64,000 nucleotides of DNA from Tolypothrix sp. NIES-4075 (GTDB lineage Bacteria > Cyanobacteriota > Cyanobacteriia > Cyanobacteriales > Nostocaceae): assembly GCF_002218085.1 (NCBI RefSeq), contig NZ_BDUC01000001.1, positions 1,241,955 through 1,305,954 on the forward strand. The letters run 5' to 3'. Below the pieces are notes generated by a model. That model was not told where the DNA came from. It made no database searches and was given only the letters and a program-made list of their open reading frames with translations. The position numbers and the translations under genes were made by a program. Every line of letters starts with the position of its first letter. Positions within the stretch are counted from its first letter, which is position 1. This document shows positions 18,016 through 25,671 of this stretch, one piece after another.

Positions 18016-19197
18016 TTACCCTTGAGACAAACGCTTAACCGCTTCCCCTCCCAACATTTGATGTGCTTGTGCAAGCAAGCGGGGAATTTTGTCAGCGTGG
18101 GGACTGCGGACAAGACATTGCTGCAAGTTGAGTTTGTCTACTTGGTCTGCTTTGTTACCGGGAAACCAGTCACCACCATTACCAAGCAAGTTGTAGCGCA
18201 TTTTCGCATATTCCGTCATATCGTAGGCGATCGCTAAATTCCTCAACCACAAAATCACCGGAATATTTACGTTTCCTGGTGTTTCCTCATAACTGGGTAA
18301 ATTGACATTCCAGGTTTTCACCCAGTCTTCTCCCAAAGTAGCGATCGCTTCTTCTTCTAACCTTGCCAAAATCAATGGTAAAATTTCTGATGCATTATCC
18401 AGCAATTCTAAAGTCTTCAAGTGTTCATCAAAATCTTGCGGTTTTGACGCTCCCAAACTTAGAGTATGCACCTCTGGATGACTCAGACAAAACAAATCAT
18501 TAAACACCATCGGACTCAAAGGAGCGCAAAGATTTACTAACTTTTGTGACGGCTCGTATAACCTTCCCCCTTTATCTGATGGGCTAATAATAAATACTCC
18601 CATATCATGGCGAGTTGCTGCTTCAATTGCCGCCCAATTATTTTGATTAATATAGTACCAGTGCAAGTTAACATAATCGAATTGATTCGTATTAATTACC
18701 TCGATAATAATATCTGTTGAACCGTGGGTTGAAAAGCCAATAAATTTAACTTTTCCTTGCGCTTGCAGCTTTCTCGCTACATCCAAACACCCACCAGGAC
18801 GAATACAGTCATCTAACGTTTCTCGATTATTGATACCGTGTAACCCCAACAAATCTATATAATCCAGTTGGAGATTTTGCAGCGACTTTTCCAGGTTGCG
18901 TTCAAACTCTTTTGCATCTGCATGAGGATTAACTTTAGTCTGAACAATCAACTTAGCGCGGGGAAATTTCGGCAATATTTTTCCCAACTGCACCTCAGAA
19001 GTACCATAACCACGAGCAGTTTCAATGTGATTAATGCCTACTTCTAAAGAACGTCGAATAGTAGCTTCGAGATTTTGTTGATTGTTACGTGGAATTTCCG
19101 ACTGCGGAATATCCTGCCATTTATATTGATATCTCATACCACCGCAGGAAAAAACCGGCATTTCTAATTCTGTGCGTCCAAATCGTCTATATAGCAT
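18016..19197 (-). CDS. aldo/keto reductase family oxidoreductase
   Basis: A 393-aa TIM-barrel NADPH-dependent oxidoreductase. The N-terminus MLYRRFGRTELEMPVFSCGG, ETARGYGTSEVQLGKIL (with the Tyr), LIVQTKVNPH (with the Lys) and YIDLLGLHGINN (with the His) supply most of the catalytic tetrad; the usual Asp of DTA is Glu here. The C-terminal extension lacks the CxxCxxC cluster seen in many bacterial relatives, so I do not propose an Fe-S form. The substrate is unknown. The start ATG at 19197 gives the conserved RRFGRT beginning. Confidence 0.88.
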   Translation of the reverse strand: MLYRRFGRTELEMPVFSCGGMRYQYKWQDIPQSEIPRNNQQNLEATIRRSLEVGINHIETARGYGTSEVQLGKILPKFPRAKLIVQTKVNPHADAKEFERNLEKSLQNLQLDYIDLLGLHGINNRETLDDCIRPGGCLDVARKLQAQGKVKFIGFSTHGSTDIIIEVINTNQFDYVNLHWYYINQNNWAAIEAATRHDMGVFIISPSDKGGRLYEPSQKLVNLCAPLSPMVFNDLFCLSHPEVHTLSLGASKPQDFDEHLKTLELLDNASEILPLILARLEEEAIATLGEDWVKTWNVNLPSYEETPGNVNIPVILWLRNLAIAYDMTEYAKMRYNLLGNGGDWFPGNKADQVDKLNLQQCLVRSPHADKIPRLLAQAHQMLGGEAVKRLSQG

Positions 19198-19643
19198 CTG
19201 TGAATTTTGGATTTTGGAATTTTCGATACTACCTTCATTCCTATGATGACAAAAAGGCGGTTAATAAGTATTTATAACCACAAATGCACGCAGATAATTA
19301 ATCTTAATTACAAATTAATTAAACTACATAGTTACTACAAAATTTACCTAAAGCCTACAAATTCGATAAATTTTGTAGTATTGCAAGACAATTTTTGCGA
19401 AATATAAAAAATATTCTCGAAAATCAGAAACATAAACGGTTAGATGTGAAGTCAATAGATGCGACACACTTTATCAACGTGCTTGTGCGAATTAACGGCA
19501 TTTGCCTTATATATCATGTCAGTCTGTAAAAAAGTTAAATTTTTTCCAATTTCTATCCCAAAAGTGCATAACTTGATTTTTCTCACACCATTAAAAACAT
19601 AGAAGGAGAAGCAAAGCTATCCAAGCTTAACTGACTTTCAGTA

Positions 19644-19663
19644 AATTAAGTTATAACTTAATT
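19644..19663. promoter_or_regulatory. 20-bp perfect palindrome upstream of small membrane protein
   Basis: AATTAAGTTATAACTTAATT is a perfect inverted repeat 78 bp upstream of the start of the 75-aa protein. Its size and symmetry suit a dimeric regulator, though AT-rich sequence makes chance symmetry more likely. No T-run follows, so it is not a terminator. Confidence 0.4.
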
Positions 19664-19740
19664 CACACAAGAAAACTTTTGTCAATGTGTAAATCGAAAT
19701 CTTATTAGTAAAACTACAAAATAATTATACGGAGGAACTA

Positions 19741-19968
19741 ATGCAGCAACATTCAACAACTCAAACAACAAATAACAGCCTTGATTTACGCTCCCATGAC
19801 GCACACGGTTCTGTTAACAATGTTATGGCAGCTTTAATTATTATGTTTCCCATTATGCTGTTTGTAGGCGTGAAAGCTTATAAAGGATATCGTGTTGCTC
19901 TTCTACGCAAACAAATAGCAACTTTAGAAAAACTATGGCATTTAGATATCAAAAACAAGCACTATTAA
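19741..19968 (+). CDS. small single-pass membrane protein
   Basis: 75 aa. Polar N-terminus (MQQHSTTQTTNNSLD), one membrane helix (about residues 29-46, NVMAALIIMFPIMLFVGV), then a basic segment (KAYKGYRVALLRKQ) that by the positive-inside rule should be cytoplasmic, and a short amphipathic tail. An excellent Shine-Dalgarno sequence, GGAGG, lies 5 bp upstream of the ATG. It has its own 540-bp upstream region with a 20-bp palindrome, and no neighbour is close enough for an operon. Family not recognised; it looks like a regulated small membrane protein. Confidence 0.75.
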   Translation: MQQHSTTQTTNNSLDLRSHDAHGSVNNVMAALIIMFPIMLFVGVKAYKGYRVALLRKQIATLEKLWHLDIKNKHY

Positions 19969-19977
19969 AAAGTAATC

Positions 19978-20135
19978 TAGTTAGTGGTTAGTGGGTAATG
20001 GGTAATGGGTAGGTAATGGGTAATGGGTAATGGGTAATGGGTAGGAGTACTTTTTTACAACGCTCCAACCAACAACTACCAACTACCAACTACCAACTAC
20101 CAACTACCAACTAACAACGCTCCCCCCAACAACTA
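19978..20135. repeat. tandem GGGTAAT array and CAACTAC array
   Basis: About seven GGGTAAT/GTAGGTAAT units are followed by about six AACTACC units, approximately complementary in sense so the two blocks can pair. It lies between the small membrane protein and rpiA 3' ends (convergent). Confidence 0.85.
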
Positions 20136-20143
20136 ACCACTTA

Positions 20144-20854
20144 CTAAATTTGTCTGACTAAAGGCTGACCATCTTTGACTTCGCCAATTAAAACTAAATC
20201 TGCACAGTTGACAAAGATGCCATTTTCTAATACGCCAGGAATGTTATTTAGTGTTTTTTCCAGGCTAACCGGATCGTCGATATTATCAAATCTGACATCA
20301 ACTACCATATTGCCTTGATCGGTGATTACTGGTCCAGCTTTTTTTACACCCATGCGAAGTTCTGGTTTACCACCGAGTTTTTTAATTGCATTAATAACCG
20401 GGGTAATTGCCATCGGTATGACTTCAACAGGCACGGGGAAACTAGAACCCAATCGATCAACTAACTTACCACTATCGACAACGACGATAAACTGATTTGC
20501 TAAGTAGTCTACTACTTTTTCGCGGGTATGTGCCGCGCCACCACCTTTAATTAAATTCTTTTGCGGATCAACTTCATCTGCACCGTCAATGGCGATATCG
20601 ATATGGTCAATAGCATCTAAAGTGGTGAGAGGGACACCGTACTGCTTTGCCAACACTTCTGATTGAAACGATGTAGGCACACCAACAATATCTTTAAGTT
20701 CACCAGACTTGAGGCGATCGCCTAAAAACTGTATTGTATACGCTGTGGTTGACCCTGTACCCAACCCCACAATCGAACCTGATTTTACTAAGTTGGCGGC
20801 AGCTTTGCCAACTTCTTGCTTCATCAACTTCACCGGGTCTTCTGCTGCGGTCAT
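20144..20854 (-). CDS. rpiA: ribose-5-phosphate isomerase A
   Basis: Interconverts ribose 5-phosphate and ribulose 5-phosphate, in the Calvin cycle and pentose phosphate pathway. Motifs: VGLGTGSTTAYTIQFL, DGADEVDPQKNLIKGGGAAHTREK with the catalytic acid/base region, and FPVPVEVIP. 236 aa from MTAAEDP, the family's usual length. The frame is open to 21001, but residues upstream are repeat-encoded (ITNLQLPITNSQ). GAGGAG lies 7-12 bp before the ATG at 20854, so that start is preferred. Flanked by repeat arrays on both sides. Confidence 0.96.
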   Translation of the reverse strand: MTAAEDPVKLMKQEVGKAAANLVKSGSIVGLGTGSTTAYTIQFLGDRLKSGELKDIVGVPTSFQSEVLAKQYGVPLTTLDAIDHIDIAIDGADEVDPQKNLIKGGGAAHTREKVVDYLANQFIVVVDSGKLVDRLGSSFPVPVEVIPMAITPVINAIKKLGGKPELRMGVKKAGPVITDQGNMVVDVRFDNIDDPVSLEKTLNNIPGVLENGIFVNCADLVLIGEVKDGQPLVRQI

Positions 20855-20919
20855 AACCAAACTCCTCAAAAACTGGCTATAGTCCATCTTAGTGGTCAGC
20901 TGCCACTTGCGGATAGAGG

Positions 20920-21050
20920 GCAATGGGCATTGGGAATTGGTAATTGGTAATTGCAAATTGGTAATTTCCCCTTTTCCTTGAAGAAAATCCCCATTACCCA
21001 TTCTCCATTACCCATTCCCCAGTTCCCAGTCCCCAGTAAAGAGTCCCCGT
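20920..21050. repeat. repeat cluster upstream of rpiA
   Basis: Contains GGGAATTGGTAATTGG 7-mer repeats, CCCATTACCCATT units and a block CCCCAGTCCCCAGTAAAGAG that recurs at 34857-34876. It lies in the divergent region between rpiA and the MOSC gene, so both promoters must be close to or within repeats. Confidence 0.75.
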
Positions 21051-21056
21051 AATATC

Positions 21057-21860
21057 GTGCCAAAATTAGCCAAAATTTTCATCTACCCGATTAAGTCACT
21101 TGATGGCGTTGCAGTCAATCAAGCAACAATTCTTCCTGGTGGGGCACTACAGCATGACCGTGAGTTAGTGTTAGTTGACGAAAATGGTAAATTTGTCAAT
21201 GCTAAACGTACTGCGAAAATACATTTAGTGCGATCGCGATTTGACTTGCAAAATAGAACCGTCTCACTGCAAGTTATGGGAACCAAAAAACAACTTTTTC
21301 AATTGGACGAAGAACGTAAAGCGATAGAACATTGGTTTAGTGACTTTTTTGGCTTTAAAGTCAAATTGCAAGAAAATTTGTTTACAGGCTTTCCAGATGA
21401 CTTAGAATCATCAGGACCCACAATAGTCAGTACCGCAACTTTAATAGAAGTCGCTTCCTGGTTTGGGGATCTCAGTCTGGAGCAAATACGCGATCGCTTT
21501 CGTGCAAATCTGGAAATTGACGACGTACCCCCATTTTGGGAAGACCAGCTCTTTGCTGAAAAAGGTGATATTTTACCCTTTCAGGTTGGAAATGTGCTAT
21601 TTGAAGGTACTTATCCCTGTCAGCGTTGTCCGGTTCCGACACGAGATGCATTTACTGGGGAAGCTTACCCGAACTTTCAGAAAATTTTTGTCGAAAAACG
21701 CAAAGAAACCTTACCTGAGTGGGCGAATTTATCTCAGTTTAATCACTTTTTCCGATTGACTGCAAATACTCGAATACCTGCATCCGAAGCCGGAAAAATT
21801 TTAAAAGTCAGCGACGTAGTTCATCGACCAGGGTGGCAAGCGTGTGATCGTTTATATTAA
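21057..21860 (+). CDS. MOSC domain protein
   Basis: 267 aa with an N-terminal beta-barrel domain (KIFIYPIKSLDGVAVNQATILPG, typical MOSC_N) and a C-terminal MOSC domain with the conserved Cys region PCQRCPVPTRDAFTGE. MOSC proteins are related to the C-terminal part of molybdenum cofactor sulfurase and to YcbX/YiiM-type Moco-dependent reductases, so a role in Moco-linked sulfur transfer or reduction is likely but the substrate is unknown. The start is GTG at 21057. Repeat sequence lies immediately upstream. Confidence 0.85.
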   Translation: MPKLAKIFIYPIKSLDGVAVNQATILPGGALQHDRELVLVDENGKFVNAKRTAKIHLVRSRFDLQNRTVSLQVMGTKKQLFQLDEERKAIEHWFSDFFGFKVKLQENLFTGFPDDLESSGPTIVSTATLIEVASWFGDLSLEQIRDRFRANLEIDDVPPFWEDQLFAEKGDILPFQVGNVLFEGTYPCQRCPVPTRDAFTGEAYPNFQKIFVEKRKETLPEWANLSQFNHFFRLTANTRIPASEAGKILKVSDVVHRPGWQACDRLY

Positions 21861-21861
21861 T

Positions 21862-22035
21862 TCAGAACACAACTCTGTTGGTTGAGAACACAAGTTCGTT
21901 GGTTGAGAACACAAGTTCGTTGGTTGAGAACACAAGTCTGTTGGTTGAGAACACAAGTTCGTTGGTTGAGAACACAAGTTCGTTGGTTGAGAACACAAGT
22001 TCGTTGGTTGAGAACACAAGTTCGTTTTCGTTGAC
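21862..22035. repeat. 21-bp tandem repeat, about eight units
   Basis: The unit starts GAGAACACAAGTTCG and ends TTGGTT. Unit 3 has TCTG in place of TTCG, and the first and last units are degenerate. It begins right after the MOSC stop codon. Because the unit is 21 bp, both strands stay open (VENTSSL and CVLNQRT repeats), but I find no ribosome site or conserved start and do not call a gene. Confidence 0.9.
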
Positions 22036-22157
22036 GCTGGTTGCGATCGCTTGTTTTTCTCAAATACAGCAATTCTTGATGTGATTCTAGGTGCGGAATG
22101 TAGGTTAATATAAAATAATGTAACTTTTTTATTCCTACTCTTAATTATTATTACGGA

Positions 22158-22385
22158 ATGGAGTTAACTTCAAAACAATTTAAGCCAGAACTTCTATTAG
22201 AAGTCCAAGCCACCCTGCAATTGGCAGTTCCTCTGGTAATTGCTCAAATATTGGAAGCGGGCATTCCCTTATTGGATGGGGTGATGATGGGTTTGCTTGG
22301 TAATCAAACTTTAGCTGCTGGTGCTTTGGCGGCAATTACCTTTTCTACCCGGGCTAACGGAGAAGTCAATATTACAAGTAATTGA
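22158..22385 (+). pseudogene. N-terminal fragment of a MATE-family exporter
   Basis: Residues up to about 64 (ATLQLAVPLVIAQILEAGIP, LLDGVMMGLLGNQTLAAGAL, AAITFST) are the first one and a half helices of a MATE multidrug/Na+ antiporter. The frame then leaves the family (RANGEVNITSN) and stops. A full MATE has about 450 aa. The rest is not found on either side of the adjacent IS element, so this is a remnant of a deletion or IS-linked rearrangement. Confidence 0.8.
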
Positions 22386-22444
22386 TGACAAAATTTATCA
22401 CAGAAATTAACAAACACACTTTAGCTGAAAACAAAAGAAGCCTC

Positions 22445-22471
22445 TCGCTCAATCTGTACTCAGATGAGCGA
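22445..22471. other. IS605 left-end hairpin
   Basis: TCGCTC, bulged A, ATCT, 6-nt loop, AGAT, GAGCGA. A single-strand hairpin of the type recognised by TnpA during excision and insertion. A further perfect hairpin, GATTAAA-CTAC-GTTTAATC (about 22516-22532), overlaps the tnpA stop and may end its transcript. Confidence 0.65.
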
Positions 22472-22526
22472 TGAGATGAATTTTGGGTGATAAGGAAGTG
22501 ACCAACGCGCTTCGATTAAACTACGT

Positions 22527-22970
22527 TTAATCAGCAATGTTGGTCGGTGACGAATCACCACTTTCTGGTCTGTCCTGAGATTCGATATATTGCCTTAAGG
22601 TTGTAATAGTTACGCCGCCACAACTGGCAACAAAATAGGAACCATTCCAAAATGCGTCTTTTGTATAGAAGCGACTTAAATGCTCTGCAAATTCTTGCCT
22701 GAGTCGCCGGGAAGTAGTTGACTTGATATTACCCACTAATACGCTTAACTGAATGTCGGGATGATATTGGAATAGCGCGTGTACGTGGTCTTTCTCCCCA
22801 TTAAACTCAACAAGTTTGCAATCCCACTTGGTCAATGCTTCCTCAAAGATGATGTGCAATCGCGTCAACATCTCGGCTGTAAACACTTTACGGCGATACT
22901 TTGTGGTCAACACCAGATGAACTTTTAAGTCACTGACTGACCTGCCCTTTGAAACAAAATCATTTTTCAC
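22527..22970 (-). CDS. tnpA: IS200/IS605 Y1 transposase TnpA
   Basis: 147 aa. The HUH motif is DHVHALF and the catalytic Tyr is in TLRQYIESQ near 128. N-terminus SVSDLKVHLVLTTKYRRKVF is typical. It cuts and rejoins single-stranded DNA at the hairpin ends. Complete, with no frameshift, so the element could still be mobile. Confidence 0.95.
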   Translation of the reverse strand: MKNDFVSKGRSVSDLKVHLVLTTKYRRKVFTAEMLTRLHIIFEEALTKWDCKLVEFNGEKDHVHALFQYHPDIQLSVLVGNIKSTTSRRLRQEFAEHLSRFYTKDAFWNGSYFVASCGGVTITTLRQYIESQDRPESGDSSPTNIAD

Positions 22971-23048
22971 AACAATCCCCGGAACTTTGTTATAATCACT
23001 GTATTTTAATTAAGTAACGTTGACTAAAGATAAAGGAGGTGAGTTACC

Positions 23049-24452
23049 TTGTTGCTTAACTATCAGTACCGCGTATATCCAAACAGTAATCAAAAACTAC
23101 AACTAAATAGCTGGCTAAGGATTTGTCGATACTGGTATAACAGGCAACTTAGAGATAGATTTGATTGGTATGAAAATAACCGCACCAGTATTAATTCGTG
23201 TCCTTTGAATTGTTCATTGCCAAAGTTGCGAGATAACCCCAGCTTCTATTCTCAAAAAAAGCAGCTTCCTATTATCAAAGAAGACTTGATAAAAGTTGGC
23301 TATTCTGGCGAGCTATTAGATTTTACGAGTGTTCCATCTCAGACTTTGCAAGATGTATCAAAGCGCGTAGACCTAGCTTTTACTCGTTTTCTTGCGGGTG
23401 ATAGTAATGGAAGCCGTAGTGGTAAACCTCGCTTTAAAAACGCTGCACGTTACCGCACTCTAAGGATTGAGGGACAGGCTATTACTGTTGAGCGTGTTGA
23501 GAAAAGCTGGTTATTTCTGTCTTTTTCAAAGTTAAAAGGTTGGCTAAAAGTGCGATTACATCGTCCACTACCCAATGGTTTTGTGCTGAAAAATGCATTG
23601 CTGACCAATAAGGCTGATGGCTGGTACATTGCGATTTGCTTGGAAGATCCAAATGTACCGACTTTCGCACCTGAAGACGTAATTCCTAGCTGGGACAATA
23701 CGCTTGGGTTGGACGCGGTACTACATGAAAACGATTACCTGGCAACTTCAGAGAATAGCAAGCTGCCATCAATAAAGTCTTTCAGAAAGTCTCAGAAGCG
23801 ATTAGCTCAAATATCAAATCGCAAATCTGCAAGAAACAAAGGCAGTAAACAGCGCCACAAACTAGCGAAACGCGAAGGACGCGAACATCAACGTATTGCT
23901 AGAACAAGGAAAGACCACGCATTTAAAACGGCTCATGCGTTGGTGCGTATTGGTAAAAAGGTGATTGTTTACGAGGATTTAAATTTAAGAGGTTTATCTA
24001 AACCGAATAAAGCCAAACAAGATGAAGACGGTAAATATTTGCCAAATGGTCAATCAGCAAAGTCTGGACTAAATAAGTCTTGGAATGATGCAGCATTTGG
24101 TCAGTTTTTCGCAACCCTAGAATACATAGCTGGAAAAGCTGGGACTAGGACAATAGCCGTAAGACCTGCATATACGTCTCAATTGCTCGCGTATCGTGAT
24201 GAATTTATCTTCACTGATTGCGATATCCGCAAGTATTGGGACGAATTTGAGTCGCTTTGGGTTGACCGCGATATTAATGCGTCTATCAACGTAAAGCGCG
24301 TGGGGCTGGGACTGTTCCCCACGATAAAACGCCGTAAGGGAAATCTGGTAGTGGGTAACTCTACTACTAATAGTACCTCTAAGGAAGTTCTGGCAACATT
24401 AAGAATGTACCAGAAGCCTACATTCAGTCGGTACTCCGACGAATGTAGGTAG
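23049..24452 (+). CDS. tnpB: IS605 TnpB-type RuvC nuclease (zinc-finger cysteines missing)
   Basis: 467 aa, start TTG at 23049 with AAAGGAGGTGAG 8 bp upstream (very strong). The N-terminal helix-turn-helix/REC-like half begins LLNYQYRVYPNSNQKLQL. RuvC residues: Asp in TLGLDAVLHENDYLAT, Glu in VIVYEDLNLRGLS, Asp in WVDRDINASINVKRVG. The zinc finger normally read as TSQxCSxCG...CxxCG is replaced by YTSQLLAYRDEFIFTDCD, without the paired Cys. TnpB proteins are RNA-guided nucleases that use an RNA from the tnpB 3' end. Here the right-end hairpin overlaps the last codons. Nuclease activity is inferred from the intact D-E-D triad. Confidence 0.93.
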   Translation: MLLNYQYRVYPNSNQKLQLNSWLRICRYWYNRQLRDRFDWYENNRTSINSCPLNCSLPKLRDNPSFYSQKKQLPIIKEDLIKVGYSGELLDFTSVPSQTLQDVSKRVDLAFTRFLAGDSNGSRSGKPRFKNAARYRTLRIEGQAITVERVEKSWLFLSFSKLKGWLKVRLHRPLPNGFVLKNALLTNKADGWYIAICLEDPNVPTFAPEDVIPSWDNTLGLDAVLHENDYLATSENSKLPSIKSFRKSQKRLAQISNRKSARNKGSKQRHKLAKREGREHQRIARTRKDHAFKTAHALVRIGKKVIVYEDLNLRGLSKPNKAKQDEDGKYLPNGQSAKSGLNKSWNDAAFGQFFATLEYIAGKAGTRTIAVRPAYTSQLLAYRDEFIFTDCDIRKYWDEFESLWVDRDINASINVKRVGLGLFPTIKRRKGNLVVGNSTTNSTSKEVLATLRMYQKPTFSRYSDECR

Positions 24453-24459
24453 TTCACGT
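24421..24459 (+). ncRNA. possible TnpB guide-RNA 3' scaffold / IS right-end hairpin
   Basis: The CATTC-A-GTCGG-TACT-CCGAC-GAATG hairpin lies inside the end of tnpB and is followed by TAGGTAGTTCAC. In characterised TnpB systems the omega/right-end RNA ends in this region and the next 15-20 nt are the guide. By that rule the guide would come from the start of the DMT transporter gene. Expression is not shown by sequence. Confidence 0.45.
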
Positions 24460-24462
24460 GTT

Positions 24463-25395
24463 GTGTTAATCATTGTTAGTGCTTTAATTTTGGGGACTAT
24501 TCCTGCGGCAATCAAGGAGGCAATCACTAGCCTTTCGCCAGCGACGCAATTTGCAATTCGCTTCACAATTGGGGCAATGATTCTTACCCCGTTTGTTCGT
24601 AACCTGAATGTAAGCTTAGTACGTGACGGGGTAATTCTCGGAGTGTTACTTTTCCCGGTCTTTGCTGCTGCAACGATTGGATTGGAAACAGTCTGTGCAA
24701 ACCAAGCTTCATTTATCTTCGGTCTCAACATGGTGTTTGTAACTTTGTTTGAGCTACTGTTTCGCAAGCGTCTATCGATTAGGGCAATACTAGCAGTGAT
24801 ACTTGCTTTTACCGGAATTGGGGTGATGTCTTGGAAGAGTGGGCAGCTTGCGATCGGCAACTTTTGGTTGTTGGGTTCTGCCCTCAGCGATGCCGCTTAT
24901 ATCATTGTACTTGAGGTGTTTTCGTCACACCACTTACCTGTGCCATTGGTTACAATTCAGCTTTGGGTTGTAGCACTGCTAGGCATATTGTGGGCTGCGC
25001 CGGAACTGACCGAACACATTGAGGCAATTCAAACAAGTTTAGGTGTACTAATCTACCTTGGCGTAGTTGCCACTGTCATAGTCATTTTGTTGCAAACAGT
25101 GGCACAGCAATGGATATCAGCCCACGAAGTTGCGCTATTCTTTGCTCTAGAACCTGTGTTCGGGGCAATTTTTGCATTTTTGCTACTTGGCGAAACCTTT
25201 GAGACTCGCGGTTTCATTGGTGCAGCAATGGTGCTAGTTGGAATAATTCTGACTCTGACCCGTCCTAAAATTGACGAAAGTGATTTAGAACCCACACAAG
25301 TACAGGAAAGCACGGTTTCGGATGGTACGGCAAAAACAGGCGAGGTTTTGGTAGGTGTGCTAAGTCCTAATAAGGAAATTGAGAATCTATTTTAA
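24463..25395 (+). CDS. DMT superfamily (EamA) transporter, N-terminus possibly trimmed
   Basis: 310 aa with two EamA repeats (about residues 1-135 and 150-275), around ten hydrophobic helices; typical features are ILGTIPAAIKEAITSLSP at the start and WISAHEVALFFALEPVFGAIFAFLLLGE in repeat two. The only start is GTG at 24463, just inside helix 1 and 11 bp after the tnpB stop. Relatives usually have a few more residues, so the IS probably cut the original 5' end and its promoter. EamA proteins export amino acids or metabolites. The KamA gene downstream (276 bp gap) could share a substrate, but that is speculation. Confidence 0.85.
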   Translation: MLIIVSALILGTIPAAIKEAITSLSPATQFAIRFTIGAMILTPFVRNLNVSLVRDGVILGVLLFPVFAAATIGLETVCANQASFIFGLNMVFVTLFELLFRKRLSIRAILAVILAFTGIGVMSWKSGQLAIGNFWLLGSALSDAAYIIVLEVFSSHHLPVPLVTIQLWVVALLGILWAAPELTEHIEAIQTSLGVLIYLGVVATVIVILLQTVAQQWISAHEVALFFALEPVFGAIFAFLLLGETFETRGFIGAAMVLVGIILTLTRPKIDESDLEPTQVQESTVSDGTAKTGEVLVGVLSPNKEIENLF

Positions 25396-25671
25396 TTATT
25401 TCTGATAGCGTATTATCAATTCAGTTGTAGAGATGACCGCTCATAAGGATAAAGGATGAAAAATTTAGACTTCCTCCTTCATCGAAACAAAGAGAGTTCA
25501 CGAACTTGGAACAGATGTAATTTGTCGCTTCAGAAGAGTTTACTTGGGAAACTATGAAAAACGGTTCTCACGTAAGTTGTATTTTCTCAATAGCCAAAAA
25601 GTTTAAAGCGACTGCTACTTTGTTGCCTAATCCTTGCTTTAATACTATTTAGGTTATACACCAGTCAGTTC

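Larger units (their letters stand above)
22387..24459. mobile_element. IS200/IS605-family insertion sequence
   Basis: Divergently oriented tnpA (Y1 transposase) and tnpB are bracketed by subterminal hairpins: left TCGCTC-A-ATCT/AGAT-GAGCGA at 22445-22471, right CATTC-A-GTCGG/CCGAC-GAATG at 24421-24445. This family has hairpin ends and no terminal inverted repeats or target duplications. The exact ends are my estimate, with the right end just after TAGTTCAC at about 24457. Confidence 0.85.

Noticed and set aside
21862..22035. Regular repeat array as a CRISPR
   Set aside because: Units are directly tandem at 21 bp with no unique spacers, and no cas genes are present.
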